Shown piece after piece: positions 24,599 through 34,311 of a DNA stretch of 64,000 nt. Numbering within the stretch: the first letter of the stretch is position 1; every line of letters begins with the position of its first letter. Under the pieces are notes generated by a model. It did not search any database. It was not told where the DNA came from and saw only the letters and a list, made by a program, of their open reading frames with translations. This DNA is from Candidatus Cloacimonadota bacterium (lineage in GTDB: Bacteria > Cloacimonadota > Cloacimonadia > Cloacimonadales > GCA-2742885), in NCBI GenBank assembly GCA_002742885.1, contig PDOO01000024.1, positions 60,485 through 124,484 on the forward strand. Direction: 5' to 3'. The translations under genes and the position numbers were made by a program.

Positions 24599-27034
24599 CT
24601 ATTTATTTGTTTTAAATTCCATGCGAGACAATTTTCTCATTTGGATAACGGTAAATCCCATCATCATCATTCCCAGCAGCCAAGCCATTGCGGTTGCCAT
24701 ACCGAAATTTAAATAAAGATAGGCTTTTTCAAAAATCAAAAGATCGGCAACTTTCGTAGCTTCATTGGGACCGCCGAAAGTCATGACCAAAATAAATCCG
24801 CTTTGTTGAGAAGCGGCAATAAACGCCGAAATAAACTGAATAGTAATCAAAGCCTTTAAACTCGGCAAAACGATATGTCTTATTTTATGAAAGAAATTGG
24901 CTCCGTCAATATCGGCAGCCTCATAATTTTCATCCGGAATACCTTTTAAAGCCGCAAGATAGATAAGACATCCGGGACCGACTCCCGCCCAAATCGTGGG
25001 CAGAACAACGCAAAGCATAGCCAAAGATTCATCTTGAAGCCATCTTGATTTTTCAAGTCCGAACCACATGAGAATTTGATTGAATCCTCCGGCATCGGAA
25101 GGATCATAAAGCAATTTCCAAAGATAAATTACGATAACCCCCGATATAACGGCAGGAAGGTAATAAATAACTCGATAAATTAATTTTCCGTGCGAAACTT
25201 CCTGAAGCAAAATCGCCAAAATTACAGGCGGAAAAAACCCCAAACCGAGAGAAATAACCATGTAATACAAAGTCTTGCCCAAAGCCGCCCACCAAACGGG
25301 ATCAAACAATACATCGGCAAAATTCTGCAATCCCGTCCATTCCGAATTACCGACAATGTTATAATCCTGAAATGCCATAACGGAACCCATTAAAACGGGA
25401 ACGTATTTCCAAAGAATAATGGAAGCCAAAGCCGGAAACAACATCAAAAACGCCCAAAAATATTTCTTTTTATTCACGTTTGCAGACGGAGTCATCGATA
25501 CGGCGGGGGTAAAAATTCTCCACACTTTTATGATACTTATCGTAAATCCCGAAAAAAGAATAATCGCAACAACCACTGCCCAGTTATTTCTTTTGGCTCG
25601 TTCTTCAGGAGAGATTTTACCGATCATTTTTTCGTTTGTTCGAACAGCCGCTTTATTTAAAATATCAAGAATTTGAGCTTTTCTTTCCTCGGGATTATCT
25701 CCGAGTTTACCGTTTTCCTGCAAAGAGATACAATCATCTATGGGATAAGTCATATATTCGTAAACTTTTTGACAATTGTGTCCGTAAGGCTCCGGTTTGC
25801 CGTTTGCCAACGCTTCTTCAAAGGTTTCAATCCAGCCGGCAGGCGAATATTTAAGATATTCTTCATACCCGTATCGTTTTAAGAAAACGGGATTTTGCAT
25901 TTTTCCGTAACCGGCATCAATCATTACTTTCATGCGAATTTTACGAGCTTCCTCGCTGTCGTAAAATCTGATATAATCCCATGCCGCCTTTTTAACTTTG
26001 GCGGGATCCCTGTCTCCCATACCGGCATTATTGGTTTCTCCCGCACCGGAAAAAATCCCCATCATCCGACAATTCAACTCTGAACCTCGCAAACCCGAAG
26101 GACCGGCAGGAGCAGGAGCAATACCGTAAAGATTAGGGTCAAGTCTTCCTCCGAGACTTTTTTGATTCATGTAGCCCATGCGAATGGCGATTTTACCTTC
26201 TTCAAACATGCGTCCCCAATCGCCTTCCCGAATAACGAAACCCTTTTGAGGATTGCCGGAAGCGTCTCTCCAGTCGGTTGTAATCATTTTCAGATAAAAT
26301 TCCATGGCTTCAACCCCTGCTTCCGAATTAAAAGCAGCATACCATTCTCCTGTTTCGGGGTTTTGCTTTACGGCATTTCCGCCGGCAGACCAAAGATAAG
26401 TTATCCAGTCATAAGCAGCTTGCGGACCTGATGCCAAATACAATCCGTAAATACCTTTTTCAGGAACGGTTAAGCGTCTGGAATACTCAAGAAGTTCATC
26501 CCAATTATCAGGAGGATTATCCGGATTTATTCCGGCTCGCAAAAAGAGATCTTTTCGATAAATCATTACCCGAACCAAAGTTTCGTAAGGCAAACACCAA
26601 GTTTTTACGTCTTTTGAACCGTGTTTGGCGCGTCTGATTACGGGCCAAACGGGATCGGCAACTCTCAGTTCCATCTCTTCCGGCGGCAGTTTATCAATAA
26701 ATTCATCCAGCGGATAAAGAAAATCATTGGAAATGTAAGTATCGGACTGGCGGAAATTTACGTAAATAATATCCGGCGATACGCCGCCGGCAATTGCCAT
26801 CAAAGGACCGGCATCCAAGTCCATATTCTCAATCTTTATGCCGGAAAAAGAACGTAATTCAATATCGGGATGACGTCTTTTAAATTCTTCTATAACGGCA
26901 ATATCCGCTTTGGTAAAAGCATCCGTATTTTTAGGGTCGGGCAAAGCAAAAACTTTTAAAATTGTTTTTTCGGCATACGCATTGCCGAGCAATAAAATCA
27001 TAGTTAAAATAAGATATAAGCGTAATCGTCTCAA
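24599..27034 (-). CDS. Fusion of extracellular solute-binding protein and MalF-type ABC permease
   Basis: 811 residues. A signal-like segment (LRLYLILTMILLLGNAYA) and a family 1 carbohydrate-type binding protein fill ~20-480 (FKRRHPDIEL, MAIAGGVSPDIIYVN, NPPDNWDELLEYSRRLT, MFEEGKIAIRMGYM). A TM and linker follow (~520-545). The MalF-type permease occupies ~560-811, with the coupling loop NYEAADIDGANFFHKIRHIVLPSLK. I choose the TTG start at 27034: GGGAGA lies 5-6 nt upstream and gives a clean signal peptide, whereas the longer frame begins with 32 unlikely residues. The binding protein is thus tethered to its own permease. No ATPase gene is adjacent, so a shared MalK-like ATPase must be elsewhere. 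Confidence 0.88.
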   Translation of the reverse strand: MRRLRLYLILTMILLLGNAYAEKTILKVFALPDPKNTDAFTKADIAVIEEFKRRHPDIELRSFSGIKIENMDLDAGPLMAIAGGVSPDIIYVNFRQSDTYISNDFLYPLDEFIDKLPPEEMELRVADPVWPVIRRAKHGSKDVKTWCLPYETLVRVMIYRKDLFLRAGINPDNPPDNWDELLEYSRRLTVPEKGIYGLYLASGPQAAYDWITYLWSAGGNAVKQNPETGEWYAAFNSEAGVEAMEFYLKMITTDWRDASGNPQKGFVIREGDWGRMFEEGKIAIRMGYMNQKSLGGRLDPNLYGIAPAPAGPSGLRGSELNCRMMGIFSGAGETNNAGMGDRDPAKVKKAAWDYIRFYDSEEARKIRMKVMIDAGYGKMQNPVFLKRYGYEEYLKYSPAGWIETFEEALANGKPEPYGHNCQKVYEYMTYPIDDCISLQENGKLGDNPEERKAQILDILNKAAVRTNEKMIGKISPEERAKRNNWAVVVAIILFSGFTISIIKVWRIFTPAVSMTPSANVNKKKYFWAFLMLFPALASIILWKYVPVLMGSVMAFQDYNIVGNSEWTGLQNFADVLFDPVWWAALGKTLYYMVISLGLGFFPPVILAILLQEVSHGKLIYRVIYYLPAVISGVIVIYLWKLLYDPSDAGGFNQILMWFGLEKSRWLQDESLAMLCVVLPTIWAGVGPGCLIYLAALKGIPDENYEAADIDGANFFHKIRHIVLPSLKALITIQFISAFIAASQQSGFILVMTFGGPNEATKVADLLIFEKAYLYLNFGMATAMAWLLGMMMMGFTVIQMRKLSRMEFKTNK

Positions 27035-27223
27035 AAAAATCTCCCTTAACTGAAGTTTTGTTCGGATTTCACAACAAAAATAATTAAAATATCTTTTACG
27101 AAAACCGCATTTACGAAATGAGGAGACCATTTAATTTCGTCAAATACTTTCGGTAAAATATTTCCGGAGCCGGGAAAAAGAGAAAGCCGGAGCCAATCAA
27201 ATTATTTGAGGAAGAACTGTATT

Positions 27224-28324
27224 TTAACTGTCAATAATTCTTTCGTAGTGAGTTTTAAGCCATTCGGCAATTTTTATCGGATCATGATATTCCGTAACAA
27301 AATCCCTGGAAATTTTCCCTAAAGCTCTTATTTTTTCCGGATTATCCAAATAAAATTCGATTACGGAAAGCAAATTATCTTTATTCGCTTTGATAATCGG
27401 TAAATCTTCGGCAAATTTTTTGGGGACGTGTTTTAAATCATCTTCTCTGATATAACAAATTACGGGTTTCCCCAAAGCCATTAATTCAACGGCAACAGCA
27501 CCGTACCAACCGAAAAGCAATTGATCGATAAAAAGATCTATTTCTTTGTATTTTTCTTTAACGTAACGATAGGGAATATTTTCAAGCAGAACAAATTCAA
27601 AATCGTTTCTTTTATTTTTCAACTTCCGGATTACATCCTCCACATATCGGGTTCCTTTAGTCAATCTGTTGGTGGGAGCATGTCCTATTACTGTTTTTTT
27701 ATTTTTGTTAACGGCAGAAGAGGGAAGCCACTTACGATAATCAACACTAAGATAAGGAAGAAAAATACTGTTGGGAGCAGTGTTCATCAAATCCGGATTA
27801 TGGCAAAAAATAAGATCGCAATATTTATTGAATAATTTTACTTTTTTGTTTTTTTCGGAAGTCCAATTTCTCGGGGCATACCAATATTTTCGAGGAATAT
27901 TACAAACGGAACAAGCATTATAATCATAATTTTTTATGCAAAACGGCGCATCTCTTACCTCACATCCCTGATAAGTGATAACCATTTTTTTCCCGGCATC
28001 TTTCATTCTTTTCAACTCATTAAAAAACGTTCCGAAATAAGGTTGCATCAAAAAAGTATTTCCGTCCGTGAAGGAAAGTATATCATATTCAAATATTTTT
28101 TTATTGAGACGAAACATTTTATAATAAAACAAATAAAATTCATCATAAAACTTTCCGGGGCGATTTATAACAAAACTGATATTAGATAATTTTTTATAAC
28201 TGTTGCTTCCGGTCTTATTCTTAAAAAAAAGCAAAGCATCGCTTTCAAGCCCGATTTTTCTTTCATATTCGGCGCAACTCACAGCCAATCCGCAAGTATC
28301 ATAAGGTCCGTGCAATATTTTCAT
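27224..28324 (-). CDS. Glycosyltransferase (GT-B fold, GT4-like)
   Basis: 366 residues. The C-terminal half has the GT4-type nucleotide-sugar site: VIGHAPTNRLTKGTRYVEDVI, then LFIDQLLFGWYGAVAVELMALGKPVICY with the acidic residue of the E-x-x motif. The N-terminal domain is divergent and carries a Cys cluster (DAPFCIKN ... ACSVC). No signal peptide or TM. It is the last gene of the glycan locus. Its sugar-binding region closely parallels that of the enzyme at 34312, so the two are paralogues. Donor and acceptor are unknown. Confidence 0.75.
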   Translation of the reverse strand: MKILHGPYDTCGLAVSCAEYERKIGLESDALLFFKNKTGSNSYKKLSNISFVINRPGKFYDEFYLFYYKMFRLNKKIFEYDILSFTDGNTFLMQPYFGTFFNELKRMKDAGKKMVITYQGCEVRDAPFCIKNYDYNACSVCNIPRKYWYAPRNWTSEKNKKVKLFNKYCDLIFCHNPDLMNTAPNSIFLPYLSVDYRKWLPSSAVNKNKKTVIGHAPTNRLTKGTRYVEDVIRKLKNKRNDFEFVLLENIPYRYVKEKYKEIDLFIDQLLFGWYGAVAVELMALGKPVICYIREDDLKHVPKKFAEDLPIIKANKDNLLSVIEFYLDNPEKIRALGKISRDFVTEYHDPIKIAEWLKTHYERIIDS

Positions 28325-28561
28325 ATCGTTAAAATCTCCTCGGGTTCAAATCTCCCCAAACCAAAAGGTCAGAGTGTTCAACACAATGTGTCTTTACCGT
28401 CACTGTTGCGATACAATTTATCCGTTAATTAATTTTGATAATCCATTAAAACTTTAAAGTCCGGTCATAGTTTTTTCAGCTTGTAAAAAACGATAATTAC
28501 CGCCAACCTCTATCGCCAAATGTAAGATTTTCATAAATTTCCATTTATATAATTTAAAATA

Positions 28562-29548
28562 TTAAACCTCACTGAATATCGCTTTATCGCCTAATCTTAA
28601 ATCGGAATCATACTTATATTTTTCAATCAACAATACACCGCCTAAACAATTTATCAAAAGTGTATCATCACTGAAAATCTCGACAATTTCTCCATAAGAA
28701 GCATTAAGATACAATAAAGATGTGTCAAAGACTCGAACTTTTATAAATTTTATAATTTTTTCATCAATAAAACTGTAAGCGCAAGGATAAGGCTCAGAAG
28801 TAGCTCTTACAAGATTATATATGTCATCAATATACATATTTTCCCAATCAATTTGTCCGTCTTTATTTGTCCTTTTGGGGTAATATAACGGGATTCCGTT
28901 TTGTCGTTTAAAAGAAGCGTTTTTGTTTTTCAAATCGTTAATATTCCTTAAAATCATATATTTTATAGATATAGCATATTTTTTATAAAGAGTGTTTATA
29001 TCATCAAATACATTTATATCAAATTTAAACCAATCTATAATGTCTCCGTCATCGGCGCCGCTTTTCATAAGAAACAATTGCATGATAAAACGTTTTTTAT
29101 TTTCTATCAAAGACCAATTAAGAGGAGACCTGCCTCTGTATTTAGGCAAAAAATCAGCGCCGCCATGAGTACCTAACGCGCCTATTTTCAACGAATCTAA
29201 AACTTCTTGCGGGAATAATCTTTGCCAACCTCCCTGAACCAGTAAATCAAAGCCGTTTTTTTTGAAAAAATCTATATCCTTTTCAGATTTTAAATCAAAC
29301 CTTTCACAATAGTACACAGGTATATTGTTCTTTGCTGCCATAGCAGTATAATCATAAAAACCGCTGACCTTATTTTTAATTGCCGTTTGTTTATCTATAG
29401 TAACAAAATATTTAAATTTTACCCCATTTTTCAATAAAAATTCTATTATCTCCTTACCGCCTATGTGATTCCCGCACATCACTATGTTTAAATCATCGTT
29501 AAATTTTACGTCTGCTAAACAATGACTTGTAAATTTTGAATTATTCAA
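28562..29548 (-). CDS. Formyltransferase-family enzyme (sugar N-formyltransferase-like)
   Basis: 328 residues with the formyl_trans_N fold: LGTHGGADFLPKYRGRSPLNW followed by MKSGADDGDIIDWF, then a C-terminal methionyl-tRNA-formyltransferase-like domain (PYPCAYSFIDEKIIKFIK). The usual Asn of the N-x-H triad is Gly here, while His and the downstream Asp remain. In this setting it more likely formylates an amino-sugar than initiator tRNA, using N10-formyl-tetrahydrofolate. The start is TTG with AGGAG 7 nt upstream, overlapping the preceding gene by 8 nt (TTGAATAA). Confidence 0.75.
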   Translation of the reverse strand: MNNSKFTSHCLADVKFNDDLNIVMCGNHIGGKEIIEFLLKNGVKFKYFVTIDKQTAIKNKVSGFYDYTAMAAKNNIPVYYCERFDLKSEKDIDFFKKNGFDLLVQGGWQRLFPQEVLDSLKIGALGTHGGADFLPKYRGRSPLNWSLIENKKRFIMQLFLMKSGADDGDIIDWFKFDINVFDDINTLYKKYAISIKYMILRNINDLKNKNASFKRQNGIPLYYPKRTNKDGQIDWENMYIDDIYNLVRATSEPYPCAYSFIDEKIIKFIKVRVFDTSLLYLNASYGEIVEIFSDDTLLINCLGGVLLIEKYKYDSDLRLGDKAIFSEV

Positions 29549-30257
29549 AGTTTATCTCCTTTGCTTTGCCATACGCTCTTTCAGTCCCGACAACCTGCTG
29601 TTGCTCAAGAGCAAAATTTATTTTCATTGCGCTTATAAATTTTTCTTCCGTTGTCTTTTCGCTTCCGGCTATTATCCACCATACGGGATGAATCAGCAAC
29701 TGTATTTTGGGAAATTTTTTACTTTTTATTATATCAAAAGGATCTTCTTTAAAATTCATATTTGAATCCGATAAATACTTAATATCTTTGAAGAAGATTT
29801 TATCATAAGTATTAATTTGTTTGATATTAATCTTATTGTCAATAACATGTTGTGAAGGCTGATGAAAAGAAACCGCATCAATATTTGTATTAAAATTACT
29901 TTTAAATATCTCTGTTTCGGTATTAATTAAGTTTTGCAAATCTTCATTTTTGGAAAAATACCCGTCATCATAATGCAAACCGATACGATGCCCTAAAGAA
30001 ATAATCGCCTTTATAATCTCATTGTTAGCTCTGCTGAAAACATTGTAAAACGGACTTCTCAGCATAAAAAAATATGTTGATTTAACACCTAAATCATTTT
30101 CCGTTTTCGCCATCTGCAGCGCCAATTGCGGGCTAATGTCAATATCATGGCGCAAAATAACAGAATAATCGGATACGGAATTAAAAAAAGAAAAATCATA
30201 ACCGTTTTTTCTTATTTCTTGAATCAATAATATGTATCTTTCTATGTCATATTGCAT
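29541..30257 (-). CDS. Polysaccharide-deacetylase-like protein
   Basis: 238 residues. It has the NodB-like features RHDIDISP (metal Asp/His region near residue 36), GHRIGLHYDDGYF (~90-103) and SFHQPSQHV, as in short deacetylase-like proteins of lipopolysaccharide loci. No signal peptide, so if active it works on a cytosolic, probably nucleotide- or lipid-linked sugar. It overlaps both neighbours (8 and 11 nt), consistent with one translationally coupled unit with the formyltransferase and epimerase: deacetylation exposing an amine followed by formylation is a plausible sequence. Confidence 0.7.
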   Translation of the reverse strand: MQYDIERYILLIQEIRKNGYDFSFFNSVSDYSVILRHDIDISPQLALQMAKTENDLGVKSTYFFMLRSPFYNVFSRANNEIIKAIISLGHRIGLHYDDGYFSKNEDLQNLINTETEIFKSNFNTNIDAVSFHQPSQHVIDNKINIKQINTYDKIFFKDIKYLSDSNMNFKEDPFDIIKSKKFPKIQLLIHPVWWIIAGSEKTTEEKFISAMKINFALEQQQVVGTERAYGKAKEINFE

Positions 30258-31134
30258 CTTTGCCGCCTATTACCCGCGCAACGCCTTTTTTAAAACTCAT
30301 CAGCGGACTGCACAATTTCTTTTTCATTATTGATATATCTGCTATTAAATCATTTTGCATATTTTCATTAATTTTAAAAATCGGTTCTTTATGCAATATC
30401 TCTCCGATAATTAAACATATCTGCTTTAACGAAAAAATTTCATTTCCGGCTATATTAAATAAAAACTCGCCCTTCAAATCAAGAATTTTCACTGTCGAAT
30501 TTACCGCATCAGTTATATAAACAGGATTGATTTTTATCCCTTCATCCCCGTTTAACATTATTTCTTTTCCGTTTTTAACGTTATTTATAAGACGAGGAAT
30601 TAACATAGATTCATTTTGCCCTGCGCCATACATAAAAAACGGTCTGATTATTGCAAAAGTTTCAAATAAATTGGCATAATTTTTCAAAAGCATTTCAGCG
30701 CTTAATTTACTGTTTAAATAAAACCCTAATTTTTTATTTGCATTGATGTCTAGAGATTCTTTAACCAAACTGTCCAAATTAGTATATACACCACCGCTGG
30801 AAGCATATATAAACTTTTGTATATTATTTTTAATTGCCCATTTAGCTATTTTATTCGGCGCAACAACATTTATATCAAGCACATCATCCGCGCCATCAGG
30901 AAATTCTCTGAACCTGTTGGATTGAGCAAGATAATAAACAGCATCCAAGTTTTGAGGAAATAAAGATTCATCTATTCTTGAAAGATTCATTTCTATAATA
31001 TTTATATTTTTATTTAATTTAAATCTTATATCTTTTTTATTTTTTATTAAAGCAAAAATTTTATTGCCTTTACTTAAAAATTCTGCTAAATATCTTCCCA
31101 GCAATCCGTTAGCGCCCGTAATTAAAATATTCAT
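30247..31134 (-). CDS. NAD-dependent epimerase/dehydratase (extended SDR)
   Basis: 295 residues. Rossmann motif TGANGLLG at residues 6-13, catalytic serine region YASSGGVYT and the YLNSK (Y-x3-K) motif. It acts on nucleotide-activated sugars. I use ATG 31134; a TTG one codon earlier is also possible. Adjacent to the deacetylase-like and transglutaminase-like genes in an especially AT-rich sub-block (28.5-32.1 kb). Confidence 0.8.
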   Translation of the reverse strand: MNILITGANGLLGRYLAEFLSKGNKIFALIKNKKDIRFKLNKNINIIEMNLSRIDESLFPQNLDAVYYLAQSNRFREFPDGADDVLDINVVAPNKIAKWAIKNNIQKFIYASSGGVYTNLDSLVKESLDINANKKLGFYLNSKLSAEMLLKNYANLFETFAIIRPFFMYGAGQNESMLIPRLINNVKNGKEIMLNGDEGIKINPVYITDAVNSTVKILDLKGEFLFNIAGNEIFSLKQICLIIGEILHKEPIFKINENMQNDLIADISIMKKKLCSPLMSFKKGVARVIGGKDAI

Positions 31135-31139
31135 CAAAA

Positions 31140-32069
31140 TTATTCCCCGTAAAATTTTTTTATAAATTTTTCAGAATCAAGAAATACCGTATTTTTGTAT
31201 AATTTATTTATTTGATTTTTACAATCGGAATTCGGAGAATACCCGTAATGCCTGTTTTCAACCGGTATGATCAAACTTTGCATTATTCTGTTTAAAAAGA
31301 GCTTGTAACCGATTTCAGAATATGACAATTCCTCAAAAAAAGCATACTTAAAATTAAATCTCCCGAAACTGTTATCGAAATATGCGCTTCTGACAAGTTT
31401 CTCAACCCGGCATAAATCTTTTAATTTTATTATATCGTAAGCAGATAAATATCTCTTTTCGTTTGCATGTTTATAGACGGCATTGCGCATCAAATCCAAC
31501 AGAATCCATTTTTTAACTTTATCGTCAAATACTTCAACCGCAACATGGCTGTCATTGTAATAATTGAATTTATCGCAAGTTAAAAAATAAATTTTTCGCA
31601 TTTTTACATTCATATAGAATTTTTCCGTCAAACTTATAACAAAATCAGCCTGACAGCCGCAGGTCATGACTAAATTTCTCTTCATTGCTTGTCTATAAAG
31701 TACATTATCAGGTTTATACGAATCAGTATCTCCTCTAACAAACATAAACATCAGATTTTTGATATCTCTTATAATATCATCGCTTTTAATAAAAAACTGT
31801 TTATTAATATTTCGAGACGAATTGATCAATCTATATAAACCGGGCGAGAAGTTGTTAAATCCGGCAATAATTAATTCATCAATCATTAACAAACTGTCAT
31901 AATCATCATAATTCTCTATTAAAATATATTCATTATTATCAATTTTATATAAAACCCATTCATCATCCGATTTACTTCGTAAACGTTCAAATTTTATCAG
32001 ATTTAAAAACTTCATTAATGAAAAAATGATATATTGAGGTACAATTCTCTTTATTGTTCTTTTCAGCAA
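31140..32069 (-). CDS. Transglutaminase-like (papain-fold) protein of glycan locus
   Basis: 309 residues. A Cys-His-Asp order typical of transglutaminase-like proteins is visible: TCGCQADFVISL (Cys near 135), then NDSHVAVEVFDDKVKKWILLDLMRN (His then Asp). No signal peptide; a weak hydrophobic patch lies near the N-terminus. I start at TTG 32069 because AAAGGA lies 6 nt upstream; the TTG at 32075 directly abuts that site. The role in the locus is unknown: it could cleave or form an amide bond on the glycan or on a linked peptide. Confidence 0.6.
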   Translation of the reverse strand: MLKRTIKRIVPQYIIFSLMKFLNLIKFERLRSKSDDEWVLYKIDNNEYILIENYDDYDSLLMIDELIIAGFNNFSPGLYRLINSSRNINKQFFIKSDDIIRDIKNLMFMFVRGDTDSYKPDNVLYRQAMKRNLVMTCGCQADFVISLTEKFYMNVKMRKIYFLTCDKFNYYNDSHVAVEVFDDKVKKWILLDLMRNAVYKHANEKRYLSAYDIIKLKDLCRVEKLVRSAYFDNSFGRFNFKYAFFEELSYSEIGYKLFLNRIMQSLIIPVENRHYGYSPNSDCKNQINKLYKNTVFLDSEKFIKKFYGE

Positions 32070-32187
32070 AATCAATCCTTTAAATATTTTTTCTGAGCTT
32101 GAGTTTAGAAATATACAGGCGTAAAATGATTAAAAATACCGATGCAACAGAAATAGCCGAATCGTATTTTAATTTAATCATGATTCA

Positions 32188-32931
32188 TCAGTCCTTTTTC
32201 AATTCCAGAATCGCTTCTTCAACACAATTTAAACCCAAATATGTTTCTTTATAAAAAGGGTTTATCGGATTTTCAGTAAAATTTATATGCCCTTCATGCT
32301 CACAATGAGTTACCCGTAAATTATTTTTTTCGGCAATCTTTTTAAGATATGATAAATCAACAATTCTGTTTTTGCTTGCCCCGGTCAAAGATCTTAACAT
32401 AAAATTAAACATAGCAATAAAAAGGTTAAATTTCAATTTAAACAGTCCCATGGAAAAACCCATTCTGAAATACCAGCCCAGATTATTGTAATTCAAATAT
32501 ATCTTACCGTTTTCCGTCAATAACGAGCTGAATTTTTCCAAAGCTTTATCCATTTCCAAAAACATAAAAGCGCCGTAGCAGAAGATAAAATCAAATTTTT
32601 CCGGGCTTTTAAATTCTTCCATGGAAGAAAGTTGAAATTCAATATTTGCCTTGTGAACTGATTTTAATTTTTCTCCGACATCCAAGCGGCATTGTCTCAT
32701 GTCAAATGCGGTAACCTTTCGGTTCAATTTTGCTCCGGCAATTGCCCACTGCCCTATTCCGCACCCGACATCCAAAACATGGTCGCAACCCTCGCAACCT
32801 ATCTGTTTAAGCTTTTGTTCATAAACGGAAAGCGGACGCTCCAATTCACCGCTAAAAAACTTTTTTTCGTAACGATTTACAAATTTGATATCTTTATCGG
32901 ATAATTTCCATGAGGAGTCGGCTTTTTTCAT
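32188..32931 (-). CDS. SAM-dependent methyltransferase (class I)
   Basis: 247 residues. SAM-binding motif I is HVLDVGCGIGQWAI (near 53-66), followed by the acidic VTAFDMRQ and FDFIFCYGAFMFLE. A basic/hydrophobic stretch near 160-185 may contact membrane or lipid-linked substrate. The start overlaps the end of the deacetylase-like gene by 4 nt, so the two are coupled. The target is probably a sugar or lipid carrier intermediate. Confidence 0.8.
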   Translation of the reverse strand: MKKADSSWKLSDKDIKFVNRYEKKFFSGELERPLSVYEQKLKQIGCEGCDHVLDVGCGIGQWAIAGAKLNRKVTAFDMRQCRLDVGEKLKSVHKANIEFQLSSMEEFKSPEKFDFIFCYGAFMFLEMDKALEKFSSLLTENGKIYLNYNNLGWYFRMGFSMGLFKLKFNLFIAMFNFMLRSLTGASKNRIVDLSYLKKIAEKNNLRVTHCEHEGHINFTENPINPFYKETYLGLNCVEEAILELKKD

Positions 32932-34064
32932 ATTTTCTCCATTTCCGTAAACGGAACATAAATTTTATCTTTATATTTTACAAATTCAACTTCTTTATCT
33001 TTACAAATAATTTTTTTGATCTCAGAATCAAGCAAAGTCAAACCCTCGTAATTTAAATCATGGCGACAATCAGGCAACGAAGACAGGAATACGCTATTTC
33101 CTTTTTTCTTTATTTTGATATTTTTCATCATATAAAGATAATCAAGCCTGCGTCTTTGAGTCAAAATCAAAAGTCTGCCGGAATCGGACTCTTTTTTCAA
33201 AAATTCCCAAGGTTTTCGCAACTCTTTATCAAAATACTTTTTTTCCAAAAATTTCACGTTGTCTTTATCTCTTATGTAAGCAAGATGCTGATAAACAGAA
33301 ACATCCCCGTTTTTGGCATAAAATTTTCGCCAATTTATTTTTTGTAATTGTTTTCCCAAAACAGTATGATCAGGACCTCTTTCGGTGTTTCTGTAACGTC
33401 TGAAACCGATCAATTTGCTGCCGTCCTTTAATTTCCAATCAAAAACGGATTTACGGGGAATACCGTATTTTAAAGAATCGTAATAATGCCAAAAATCACG
33501 GTTGTCATAAAACATGTCGCTCCAAAAATATTTAACGCCTGCAACTTTAAGAATTTCGCCGATATAATACCGGGAGTTCGGATCGTCTCCCCGATGATAA
33601 TCCAAATTACCGATATTTGAGACATTGGAAGTTCCGCCGTGATTTACGAAAACAGGTAAAATAAGCTTATTCTTTTTTATCTCGTCAACAATATTTTTAA
33701 GCATACCGGGAGTAAGCGAATCAGGCTTTAGAAAATCTCCCGTATTATGCATGGTATCAATATAACCTTTCCGGATAAGTTCTTTTAAATCATCGCAAAA
33801 ATCACTTTCGGGAGAATCGGCTCTGCACTCTCTGAAATAAGCAAAATTGTTCTTATTTTCAGTATAAAAGAAAAAGCTTGAAGATAATTCAAGCCCGAAT
33901 CCTTTTCCCCATTCTGTTTCATCCCTGCCGTTTATCAGCTTCAAAAAAGATTTGAGAGCAGAAAAACCGAATCCTTCAACATCATTGGAAATACTTAACA
34001 TTCCCGAATAATCAAAAGGCAAAGGACGAATTAATTTATGATTTGATTTAACCGAATAAAACAT
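32928..34064 (-). CDS. Deacetylase-like (beta/alpha-barrel) protein
   Basis: 378 residues without signal peptide. Segments SISNDVEGFG, DTMHNTGDF, PVFVNHGGTSN and KYFWSDMFYDN place Asp/His pairs where polysaccharide-deacetylase-like barrels bind metal, but the standard NodB HxxxH motif is not clear. I treat it as a distant member. It is coupled to the methyltransferase downstream by a 4-nt overlap. Confidence 0.55.
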   Translation of the reverse strand: MFYSVKSNHKLIRPLPFDYSGMLSISNDVEGFGFSALKSFLKLINGRDETEWGKGFGLELSSSFFFYTENKNNFAYFRECRADSPESDFCDDLKELIRKGYIDTMHNTGDFLKPDSLTPGMLKNIVDEIKKNKLILPVFVNHGGTSNVSNIGNLDYHRGDDPNSRYYIGEILKVAGVKYFWSDMFYDNRDFWHYYDSLKYGIPRKSVFDWKLKDGSKLIGFRRYRNTERGPDHTVLGKQLQKINWRKFYAKNGDVSVYQHLAYIRDKDNVKFLEKKYFDKELRKPWEFLKKESDSGRLLILTQRRRLDYLYMMKNIKIKKKGNSVFLSSLPDCRHDLNYEGLTLLDSEIKKIICKDKEVEFVKYKDKIYVPFTEMEKI

Positions 34065-34311
34065 TGTTTTCCTTTATCTTTTATGTTTTTTTTATCATAT
34101 AAATTACATAAACCTATGGGCATAAAAAATAAGCAATACTTATTCCATGCAGACATTATAATTACTAATAACTTTAAGTATAATAAGTTAGCGATAAGAA
34201 GAAAACTTAAACTCTTCCTTTTAAAACTGTTGCGGAAAATATTTCCGCCTTATTTACGCTTCCCGCTTATGCAAATAGATTAAGAGAAAGGCATAAAAGA
34301 AAATACAAATA

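Noticed and set aside
28340-28356. GGTTCAAATCTCC, resembling a tRNA T-loop
   Set aside because: The flanking bases do not form a T-stem and no anticodon or acceptor arm can be drawn.
34083-34283. 66-codon plus-strand frame inside the glycan locus
   Set aside because: Isolated, opposite strand, no ribosome site and low-complexity basic product; likely chance.
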